A stretch of 13,671 nucleotides of DNA from Ruminococcus sp. UBA3767 (GTDB lineage Bacteria > Bacillota > Clostridia > Oscillospirales > Ruminococcaceae). A program made the translations under genes and the position numbers. Location of the stretch: positions 1 through 13,671 of the forward strand of contig DFFV01000017.1 of assembly GCA_002371625.1 (NCBI GenBank), read 5' to 3'. Below are positions 6,098 through 12,699 of the stretch, one piece after another. Numbering within the stretch: position 1 is the first letter of the stretch; each line of letters opens with the position of its first letter. The notes beneath the pieces are model-generated. The model searched no databases. It was not told where the DNA came from and worked only from the letters and a program-made list of their open reading frames with translations.

Positions 6098-6098
6098 T

Positions 6099-6977
6099 AT
6101 GGCTGACTATGAAAATGCTATCGAGATAAAAAACCTGACAAAACACTACGACGGGTTCACCCTTGACAACATCAGCTTCAATGTCCCAAGCGGCAGTATC
6201 ATGGGATTTATCGGGCAAAACGGCGCAGGAAAATCCACTACGATAAACACTATCCTCAATATCATAAAGGCTGACAGCGGCGAAGTAAAAGTGCTGGGAA
6301 AGGATACACGCAGCGCAGATGTTCAGATAAAGCAGGATATTTCTGCGGTATTTGACGAGCTGCCCTTTCACGATCAGCTCAACGCAAAAGCGCTTGACAA
6401 GATACTCAGGCACGTTTTCAAAAGGTGGAGCAGCGAAGTGTTTTACGGGTACCTTGAGCGCTTTCAGCTGCCCGTAAAAAAGAAGTTCGGGCAATTCTCA
6501 AAGGGTATGAAAATGAAGCTGCAGATAGCTGCTGCGCTTTCGCACGATGCAAAGCTGCTTATTATGGACGAGGCAACCACGGGACTCGATCCTGTGGTAA
6601 GAAACGAGATACTGGATATTTTCCTTGAATTTCTTCAGGACGAGGGGCACTCTATCCTTATGTCCTCGCACATAACATCAGACCTTGAAAGAATAGCCGA
6701 CAGCGTTACCTTTATCGACAAGGGCAAGCTGCTTTTATCAGGCTACAAGGACGAGATACTTGAAAACCACGGTGTAGTCAAGTGCTCAAAAGCCGATTAT
6801 GAAAGCATAGAGAAAGGAGACATAGTTTCCGCAAGGATAGGTGACTTTGGCGTTGAGGCTATGGTGAGCGACAGGCAGAGCATTTCCCGCAAGTATTCCG
6901 GGCTGGTCATTGATCCGACCACGCTTGAAGAGATAATGCTTTTCTATGTCAACCGTGACAAAAAGGAGTGGTGCTGA
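6099..6977 (+). CDS. ABC transporter ATP-binding protein (YtrB/BcrA-like)
   Basis: A 292-residue ATPase for the two permeases encoded next. Walker A is GQNGAGKST (39-47), Walker B LLIMDEA with Glu158, and the H-loop His is 191 (SSH). Two motifs are degenerate: the signature reads FSKGM (133-137) instead of LSGGQ, and the Q-loop position reads Asp86 (AVFDE). Such changes are common in the YtrB-like branch, so the enzyme is probably still active. After about residue 215 a roughly 75-residue C-terminal extension follows, of unknown role. ATG 6099 is chosen because GGAGG at 6086-6090 precedes it and the upstream open frame overlaps GntR. It is 1 nt after the GntR stop and 1 nt before the first permease. 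Confidence 0.9.
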   Translation: MADYENAIEIKNLTKHYDGFTLDNISFNVPSGSIMGFIGQNGAGKSTTINTILNIIKADSGEVKVLGKDTRSADVQIKQDISAVFDELPFHDQLNAKALDKILRHVFKRWSSEVFYGYLERFQLPVKKKFGQFSKGMKMKLQIAAALSHDAKLLIMDEATTGLDPVVRNEILDIFLEFLQDEGHSILMSSHITSDLERIADSVTFIDKGKLLLSGYKDEILENHGVVKCSKADYESIEKGDIVSARIGDFGVEAMVSDRQSISRKYSGLVIDPTTLEEIMLFYVNRDKKEWC

Positions 6978-6978
6978 C

Positions 6979-7878
6979 ATGAAAGGTATCATTTTCAAGG
7001 AGCTTTACATATCACGAAAGAAAATTTACATCAGCATTGCCACATATATCTTTCTGACGATGCTGTGTATTCTGGTAAAGATGTCCGCAACGTTCGGAAA
7101 TATCAGGCTGCTTGATAAAGAATCGGTGGACAACGCATTGAATATAACGTTCTATTTCTTTGTTTTCGGTCTGCTTGTCACTTTCACAGGCTTCCTGGTG
7201 AACAATGCTTCCTGTGACCTGAGAAGCCATTGGAGCATCTATCAGCGGACACTTCCCTTTACCGAAAAGCAGACAGTTGGTGCTGCGTACATCTCAAATG
7301 CGGCGCTGCTGCTGGTGCTGTTTGTGTTCCATACACTTATGACAGCTATAATGTGCATGGTCTTTAATATGAAGTTCCACGCATATTTTATATGGATCTT
7401 TCTTATTGCCTCGCTGCTTTTCTTTTTAGCCAACGCTTTGATAATGTTTGCATTTTACAGATTCAGAGATAAAAGGAAAGCAACGTTGTTTTACAGTGCT
7501 TTTTTCGTGATCGTGTATCTTGCTTTTGCATTTGCTTTTATAAGCAGAGAAACCTATTATCAAACAAAAGGTAAGCAAGATGCTGAACGGCTTGCGGCGC
7601 TGCAAGGTATGCCTGCCGATACATACTCGCCCGATACATTTATGATCAATTATGTGAAAGAGGATATTCAATCGCTGGCAAGGTTCATTCAGGACTATTG
7701 GTGGCTCATCACTGTGATAATTGCAGCGGTAATTGCGGTGTTGTTCTTTGCAAGCGTAAAGGCACTTGCAAGGCCTGCTGATGCGGTGAAGCCTTCAAAG
7801 GAAAAAGAAAAAACAAAGCATAGCCTGTTCGGCTCGCTTGGCAGGCAAAAAGCCGCTGCGGAAGGAGATGATGACTGA
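6979..7878 (+). CDS. ABC-2 type permease, first subunit
   Basis: A membrane protein of 299 residues with about six hydrophobic segments (near residues 14-32, 52-72, 92-115, 127-150, 160-182 and 238-260). It ends in a highly charged cytoplasmic tail with a KPSKEKEKTK stretch and a final EGDDD. It looks like the ABC2_membrane_5-type permeases found with YtrA/YtrB systems. I chose ATG 6979 because AAGGAG at 6963-6968 lies 10 nt upstream; an upstream in-frame ATG falls inside the ATPase gene. Its stop overlaps the start of the next permease by 1 nt (TGATG), so the two subunits probably form a heterodimer. The substrate is unknown. Confidence 0.82.
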   Translation: MKGIIFKELYISRKKIYISIATYIFLTMLCILVKMSATFGNIRLLDKESVDNALNITFYFFVFGLLVTFTGFLVNNASCDLRSHWSIYQRTLPFTEKQTVGAAYISNAALLLVLFVFHTLMTAIMCMVFNMKFHAYFIWIFLIASLLFFLANALIMFAFYRFRDKRKATLFYSAFFVIVYLAFAFAFISRETYYQTKGKQDAERLAALQGMPADTYSPDTFMINYVKEDIQSLARFIQDYWWLITVIIAAVIAVLFFASVKALARPADAVKPSKEKEKTKHSLFGSLGRQKAAAEGDDD

Positions 7879-8621
7879 TGCTGGGTTATTTGTACAAGGA
7901 TATCAGAATTAACAGGAATATACTTTGCATCATGCTCGGTCTTATTGCTTTTTTCAGTTTCTTTCCGATAATGGCGGCATACGGTGATGAAGAAGTGGGG
8001 GCTGTCACCGAGGGAATAGTATTCTACGGTATCTACTTTCTGATAAACGGAACGGTTTTCTTTATTGTAGGAATGATGGCTTCTGTCTTTGTCCAGACCG
8101 ATGAGCGCAAAAAGTGGGGCTACTACAACGCTGCAGCGCCAAACGGGGTACGACAGCAGGTCGGCAGCTGCTATATTATCGTTGCCTGCTCTATAACCAT
8201 TGCACTTGCCATGACCTGCGGTGCAAATTATATTATCAGGACTTTTTCAAGCTTCAGCATTCCCAGCGCAGGCGGGATGATGATCGTGTTTGCACTTATC
8301 TGCCTGCTTATGCGTGCGATAGAGCTGCCGTTTTTCTATGCCTTCGGCTCAAAGATAGGCTCGCTTGTAAAGGGATTGCTTTTTGTGGTCCTTATCCTGA
8401 TAGCTCTGATATACTTTATGTTTGCCGATCTTTCCTGGCTCGGAAGCAGGGACGATTTTATGGAGAATTTACTAAAATGGCTTTCAAATCTTGACATTAA
8501 GCACCTTGCCACAGGCGGATTTATCGGCAAGCTGCTGATCGCAGCTGTACCTATGTATATCTTTTCTTACTATATCAGCACAAAGGTCTACCTCAAAGGC
8601 GTAGACAGGATCGAAAAGTAA
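7878..8621 (+). CDS. ABC-2 type permease, second subunit
   Basis: A membrane protein of 247 residues with about six hydrophobic stretches (near residues 15-34, 45-73, 95-118, 130-153, 161-181 and 217-236). The start MLGYLYKDIRINRN and the motif FVQTDERKKWGYYNAAAPNGVRQ before the third membrane segment match the pattern of small ABC-2 permeases, where a similar cytoplasmic loop contacts the ATPase. It shares one base with the preceding stop codon; the GAAGGAG at 7861-7867 inside the preceding gene serves as its ribosome binding site. It is the last gene of the GntR operon and is followed by a terminator at 8669. Confidence 0.82.
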   Translation: MLGYLYKDIRINRNILCIMLGLIAFFSFFPIMAAYGDEEVGAVTEGIVFYGIYFLINGTVFFIVGMMASVFVQTDERKKWGYYNAAAPNGVRQQVGSCYIIVACSITIALAMTCGANYIIRTFSSFSIPSAGGMMIVFALICLLMRAIELPFFYAFGSKIGSLVKGLLFVVLILIALIYFMFADLSWLGSRDDFMENLLKWLSNLDIKHLATGGFIGKLLIAAVPMYIFSYYISTKVYLKGVDRIEK

Positions 8622-8668
8622 CACTATATCCCTTTCATATTGCAAATAGCTTAATCATAACTATGCAG

Positions 8669-8706
8669 CAGCCCCGCCGATCACTCGGCAGGGCTGTCGT
8701 TTTATA
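8669..8706 (+). terminator. Terminator of the GntR-ABC operon
   Basis: A stem of two perfect blocks (CAGCCC at 8669-8674 with GGGCTG at 8691-8696, and GCCGA at 8676-8680 with TCGGC at 8685-8689) separated by one C-A mismatch, with a TCAC loop. TCGTTTTA follows. It lies 47 nt after the last permease stop. Its T-tract is on the plus strand only, so it does not clearly serve the convergent gene. Confidence 0.82.
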
Positions 8707-8859
8707 TGGTCCGTATTCTGTTTGTTGATCCGAACAGGTACTAAGCTGATTTACGTTATTCTTTCTCGAGTGAGCAGACGTAGCCTTCGGTCATAGTTGT
8801 ACACTCGCAGGTGGTTATATTCTTCTCGACCGGTGTTAGGGATTTTGCTGCTTCGTTGG

Positions 8860-11800
8860 TTACATCTCTCCAGAGTGGACTTCTATCTGCTCAATGCTGC
8901 TGCAGCCCTTGAACGCATTATGCTCGATCTCCGAAACAGGCTTACCTGCGATGCTTGAGGGTATCTCAACCGCCTTTTCACCGCCGAAATAGCCGCAGAT
9001 CGAAACATAACCCTCATGGACATGGTAATAGAAATACCCGTGAGAATATTTCGTATCATCGGCAAAGAACGAGTAGCTCTTATTGTAGCTTACTACCTTA
9101 TATGCGCCGTCTCTCCAGTGGCTGAACTTCTGACCGGTCACGGGCTCGTCAGCGGTAACACTGATAACGGTATTCTGTGTAAATGTGCCGTCAACATTAG
9201 CTTCGCCCTTCGTAACAGCTCCGCCGTTGACTGTGATATAATAGGTGTTGTCATTGAGCCTGTAAACAGGTCTGATCACAATAGCGTGAGCATCGTTAGC
9301 AAATGCAAGCTCTACAGCAGCTTCAAGAGTATCCTTTTCAGGATCGTAGATGCCGTCGCAATCATAATCCCAGCCGAGTGCTGTGTTGCCGTTGTAGGTC
9401 GGCAGCGCAGGCTCCTTAGTGGTTTGGCCGCGTGTGATCTGGTCTGATGCCATTATCTGATTGTAGGCAGACTCAAATACGATAGTTACGTTGTCCTCCA
9501 TCACGTTATTTGATACCACCTGAATGATATCGGTTCCGGTAACGGTAAAGGTGTATTCCTTGGAACGAGATACTACCATTCCGTAGCTATTGCGCCAGAA
9601 AGAGAAGTTCGGGTCGTTTGAAACAACAGTGATACGTGTGCCGAGCATATACTCCTGTTTTGAAGAGTTGGAGTATTCATTGCCGTTGATCGTGAATATT
9701 CCTGCACCGCCGTTGATCTCAACTTTTACCTGTGCGATAGCCTTGTACTTAGCGATAAGATCTACCGGCTCGGTAACAGTGAACTTGTAGACAGTTGAAG
9801 TGGTAAAGCATCTCTCGCCCTTGCTGTCATACCAGCCCATGAAGTTGTATCCAACGATCTGGGGAGCAGTTAAGGTAGCCGATGCACCGTATTCATATTC
9901 TCCGCCGCCTGTCAGATTTGCAGGAACAACGTCTCCGTTTACGTCCTGTGCCTTAACAGTTACGGTGTTGTTTCTCGAGAATGCATCGTACTGTGCGATA
10001 TAGGCTGTGTCAGCCGTTACGCCCTTGAATATGTAAACATAATCGTTGTCTGCTGCTTTTTTGGGCTCTGCACCGTTATACTGCGGTGTTGTGCCGTAAG
10101 GAACACGCTCGTCTTTTTCAAGCACTGTTCCGTCCTCGTTTTTCCAGGTGACAGTAAACGTTGCTTCCTTATACGGAGTAAGGTCAAAATAATCCTGCTC
10201 GTTGTAATAGAACCTTGCTGTCAGCTTCTCAGCGTCCGCAGCGGTTGCAGCAGAACAGCTCAGCTCGTAGTATGTGTCACCGTTCATCGGGTTGGTCGAA
10301 GGAGTTGTGTCAGCGACATTAACAGTGCCTGCTGTGGTGCCGTTGGCGTTATAGAATACTACCTTGGAAGCAGCGCTCGTTGTATAGCTTCCGCCGATAT
10401 CCATCATGTATGTCAGCTTGTTGTTTTCAAACTTGCTTGCCAGCTCCTTGGCGTAATTAGCCTCAACAGGGCGTGTTGCGGAGTAATCAGTGTCGACCGC
10501 AGCGAGCATAAGGAACTCTTGATATCTAGTCTCGTCATGGAGCGTATAATCTAAATCTACATGAACGTCAAAACCAGGATTGTAATTAACTATGCTCTTT
10601 CCTGCGCTTTCGATAGCACTGATATTGACCTGCTGGTGCCCCGCTGTCAATTGTCCGTTGAACGGATCATAAAGAGTAAGTGTTCTGGACATACTTGTAC
10701 TCAAAGGGAGGTTTTTCAGGTCATTGAACAGCTCTTCATCTCTCAGCAGTCCTGCATCATACAGCTCGTCTCTTATTGAGCTGTTCTGCATTCTGCTGAT
10801 AAACTCATCACGCTGAGTTGATGTGAAGTTATAATGCCTGTGATCAAGACTGATGCCGTAAACATCATAGGTCTTTGAGTCAAGGAGATATACCTTCTTG
10901 CCTAAAGTATAGCAATAGGGGTAATACTCGGGGTCGTTCTCATCGGGTACGACCTCGGTCGTGGTGGAATCAAAGGCATTTGCGTAGTGCAGATAGATCG
11001 TATCACCGTCTGTATCTCCGTTCAGGTTCCAGTTCATAAGGGAATTTCCCGAATAATTGTTGAACCATATTGCTGTAAGAGGTTCATCACTTGTCTGAGC
11101 TGCGTCTTTTGTGTAATAGAGATAGTATTTATCAGCATTTATTCCCGAATTAAGATTGACCATATTCGGGAGAGCATTGTAGTATATGCCGCCGCTGGTA
11201 ATACCCTGGGTATTCTTGGTCTTGCTGATAAACAGCTTTCTTATAGCCGCATCAGGATCGGTGGTCGTCTTATATCCTAAGTAGATATATGCTCCGCCTG
11301 CACTTTTGTTAAGGTCGTTCTTTGCAGCCGTTACGCTGCTCTCACCTGCAAGCTTAACGTCCTTGATATACTTGCCGGTAGAAACTTCTGTCTCTACGCC
11401 GCCGTGAGGATAAGCGAGTATCTCGCCTGTTCCGTGGCCGGCAGGAACGCTGCTGTCGATCTTTTCCATAGCAGCATGGTACTTCTTGTTCATACCGATA
11501 TAAACGCTCTGCTCGGGATACTTGGCAATATTCTTTACCACTCCAAAAACAGCCATAGACTGAGTGAAGGTAACTGCTGCATCTTCTCTGATCGCTACTC
11601 TCGGGCCGTATGACTGAGAGTCAAAGTTATAATGCTTTGCGCAGTAGATATCAAAAGCATCAAACGGATGATAGCTGCTGCCTACATTATTTACCAGATC
11701 CAAAGCGTTTGAAAGTGCAAGCTCAAAACCTGCTACATTGTTATTGAACTGTGTGAAGACAGGGTTGTTTTTGCTTGCCTGATCGGCTATGTAATCAAGT

Positions 11801-12342
11801 ATCTCCTGATTATACTCGCCAACCTGAGCGTCTGTTGCGGTGTCAAGATCAAGGATCTTTCCAAAAACGTCCGAAGGATTTTTCAAACCGTCGGGAGTGC
11901 TTATCTTGTAGTCATCGGGTATCTCTGCATCAGAGGCAAGCTCATTGCCCTTGGCATCTGTGATAGCATATCCTGTAGGGAGCACATCGCCCTTTACCCA
12001 GTAGGTCAGAGCATAAGCCTTCTTGGCATCTCTTAATGTGCCCTGAAGTCCTTTCAGTGCATTGTCAAGGCGGATATCATCTGTACCGATACCTTCCTTG
12101 AATGTGCCGCCCTCAAGGGTGAGGGTGACGGTGTTTACCTCCGAGTCTGATACAACATAGCTGAGATCAGCTGTCATAGTTATATCAGAAGCGGAAAGGT
12201 CGTAGTTCACAGCAGCGGTATCAGCGGCTGCATTACTGCTGCTCTGAGCCGATGCGCTGTCCTGTGATGTCCAGCCTGCAAGTGTTGTAACAGTCATAGT
12301 CAGTGCAACAATACCGGCAAGCATTCTCTTTCTGATTTTCAC
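8860..12342 (-). CDS. Large secreted surface protein with B-repeat-like domains and one BspA-type LRR
   Basis: A protein of 1160 residues exported by a Sec signal (RKRMLAGIVALTMTVTTLAG; cleavage probably after ASA, near residue 32). Residues about 40-700 match no family I recognise. From about 720 come InlB B-repeat/Flg_new-like modules (VTWKNEDGTVLEKDERVPYG; GYNFMGWYDSKGE). Two diverged repeats share an FxxWR...VVSxxKxYxF pattern at about 875-955 and 1035-1110. A calcium-loop-like DYDCDGIYD lies at about 992-1000. At about 1125-1157 there is one BspA-type LRR (IPSSIAGKPVSEIEHNAFKGCSSIEQIEV), after which a stop comes at once. No LPXTG or other anchor is visible. I prefer GTG 12342, with AAGGA 9 nt upstream; GTG 12348 is too close to it. 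The role is probably adhesion or surface binding, inferred from the domains. Confidence 0.82.
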   Translation of the reverse strand: MKIRKRMLAGIVALTMTVTTLAGWTSQDSASAQSSSNAAADTAAVNYDLSASDITMTADLSYVVSDSEVNTVTLTLEGGTFKEGIGTDDIRLDNALKGLQGTLRDAKKAYALTYWVKGDVLPTGYAITDAKGNELASDAEIPDDYKISTPDGLKNPSDVFGKILDLDTATDAQVGEYNQEILDYIADQASKNNPVFTQFNNNVAGFELALSNALDLVNNVGSSYHPFDAFDIYCAKHYNFDSQSYGPRVAIREDAAVTFTQSMAVFGVVKNIAKYPEQSVYIGMNKKYHAAMEKIDSSVPAGHGTGEILAYPHGGVETEVSTGKYIKDVKLAGESSVTAAKNDLNKSAGGAYIYLGYKTTTDPDAAIRKLFISKTKNTQGITSGGIYYNALPNMVNLNSGINADKYYLYYTKDAAQTSDEPLTAIWFNNYSGNSLMNWNLNGDTDGDTIYLHYANAFDSTTTEVVPDENDPEYYPYCYTLGKKVYLLDSKTYDVYGISLDHRHYNFTSTQRDEFISRMQNSSIRDELYDAGLLRDEELFNDLKNLPLSTSMSRTLTLYDPFNGQLTAGHQQVNISAIESAGKSIVNYNPGFDVHVDLDYTLHDETRYQEFLMLAAVDTDYSATRPVEANYAKELASKFENNKLTYMMDIGGSYTTSAASKVVFYNANGTTAGTVNVADTTPSTNPMNGDTYYELSCSAATAADAEKLTARFYYNEQDYFDLTPYKEATFTVTWKNEDGTVLEKDERVPYGTTPQYNGAEPKKAADNDYVYIFKGVTADTAYIAQYDAFSRNNTVTVKAQDVNGDVVPANLTGGGEYEYGASATLTAPQIVGYNFMGWYDSKGERCFTTSTVYKFTVTEPVDLIAKYKAIAQVKVEINGGAGIFTINGNEYSNSSKQEYMLGTRITVVSNDPNFSFWRNSYGMVVSRSKEYTFTVTGTDIIQVVSNNVMEDNVTIVFESAYNQIMASDQITRGQTTKEPALPTYNGNTALGWDYDCDGIYDPEKDTLEAAVELAFANDAHAIVIRPVYRLNDNTYYITVNGGAVTKGEANVDGTFTQNTVISVTADEPVTGQKFSHWRDGAYKVVSYNKSYSFFADDTKYSHGYFYYHVHEGYVSICGYFGGEKAVEIPSSIAGKPVSEIEHNAFKGCSSIEQIEVHSGEM

Positions 12343-12370
12343 GAACACACTTCCTTTCGTTATTCATTAT

Positions 12371-12420
12371 CATAGCTATCATAACAAAAGCACCCTGAGG
12401 GCACAGCTATCCCTCAGGGT
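12371..12420 (-). promoter_or_regulatory. Leader hairpin in the 5' UTR of the surface protein gene, possible pseudoknot or attenuator
   Basis: In the minus-strand transcript a perfect 10-bp stem (ACCCTGAGGG with CCCTCAGGGT, 12392-12420) has a 9-nt loop and is followed by GCTTTTGTTAT. It sits about 50 nt after the predicted start of transcription and about 50 nt before the start codon. Loop bases ATAGCT (12405-12410) can pair with AGCTAT at 12372-12377 downstream, which would make a pseudoknot. The broken T-run makes termination uncertain; RNA stabilisation is an alternative role. Confidence 0.5.
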
Positions 12421-12460
12421 ACATTTTAAACTTATTATTGAATTGGGCGCAGTTAGCCTG

Positions 12461-12475
12461 CTGTCTGTCTGTCTG
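12461..12475. repeat. Tetranucleotide repeat (CTGT, 3.75 copies)
   Basis: Fifteen bases of CTGT repeat. On the minus strand it reads CAGA repeats that start immediately after the -10 box of the surface protein promoter and cover the likely transcription start. It is short, so repeat-length variation is possible but unproven. Confidence 0.6.
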
Positions 12476-12504
12476 ATAATACAGTTTCAGCATAGCTTTG
12501 TCAA
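12476..12504 (-). promoter_or_regulatory. Promoter of the surface protein gene
   Basis: On the minus strand: consensus -35 TTGACA (12499-12504), a 17-bp spacer and -10 TATTAT (12476-12481). Transcription should start near 12469, giving a leader of about 127 nt before GTG 12342, which includes the hairpin. Confidence 0.85.
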
Positions 12505-12582
12505 CTAAAAAAACGTTTTAACTAACATAATTATAATATCAAATCCATACTGTAATTGCAATAGACAGTTTTGCTTCATTTC

Positions 12583-12597
12583 GTAGTATAAACTACA
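12583..12597. promoter_or_regulatory. Dyad operator B1 (GTAG-N6-CTAC)
   Basis: A perfect copy of the GTAG-N6-CTAC core seen at 2889-2902, with the flanking CTACAA also conserved. It is centred at 12589.5, about 88 bp above the predicted start of transcription of the protease gene. It may also influence the divergent surface protein gene, whose -35 box is about 79 bp away. Confidence 0.55.
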
Positions 12598-12612
12598 AAT
12601 ATTGCAAGATTT

Positions 12613-12626
12613 GTAGCATTATGGCT
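12613..12626. promoter_or_regulatory. Degenerate dyad operator B2
   Basis: Only the left half (TTGTAG, then CAT as in site A1) is conserved; the right half reads GGCT instead of CTAC. Its centre, 12619.5, is exactly 30 bp from that of B1, the same spacing as between A1 and A2. This spacing match is the reason to keep a half-site that would otherwise be dismissed. Confidence 0.4.
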
Positions 12627-12642
12627 TGACATATACAAATAG

Positions 12643-12671
12643 TTTACAAAGCAGTCACATTGTGATATAAT
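12643..12671 (+). promoter_or_regulatory. Promoter of the C11 protease gene
   Basis: A -35 hexamer TTTACA (12643-12648), a 17-bp spacer and consensus -10 TATAAT (12666-12671). Transcription should start near 12678, giving a leader of about 22 nt. A TTGACA at 12626-12631 looks like a better -35 box but has no -10 at the right distance. Confidence 0.75.
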
Positions 12672-12699
12672 ACTAAAAAAGGTGCAAGGGAGTGAGAAG

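Larger units (their letters stand above)
12343..12699. promoter_or_regulatory. Divergent control region between the surface protein and the C11 protease
   Basis: No gene fits in this 357-bp stretch. It holds, from left to right, the leader of the minus-strand surface protein gene with a strong hairpin (12392-12420), a CTGT tetranucleotide repeat (12461-12475), the minus promoter (12476-12504), an A/T-rich block with the palindrome AAAACGTTTT (12509-12518), the dyad pair (12583-12626) and the plus promoter (12643-12671) of the protease. The two promoters are arranged back to back, so the dyads lie upstream of both. Confidence 0.7.

Noticed and set aside
12392..12420. Terminator of a plus-strand transcript
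   Set aside because: No plus-strand gene lies upstream, the sequence after the hairpin on the plus strand is ACATTTTAAA rather than a T-run, and the hairpin falls inside the leader of the minus-strand gene.
12505..12522. Possible CcpA catabolite (cre) site around the palindrome AAAACGTTTT
   Set aside because: It matches the central CG and A/T arms but lacks the outer TG and CA bases of the cre consensus. A/T-rich palindromes near promoters are common, so the evidence is too weak.
12626..12631. TTGACA as -35 box of the protease gene
   Set aside because: No -10 hexamer lies 16-18 bp downstream. TATAAT at 12666 fits TTTACA at 12643 with a 17-bp spacer instead.
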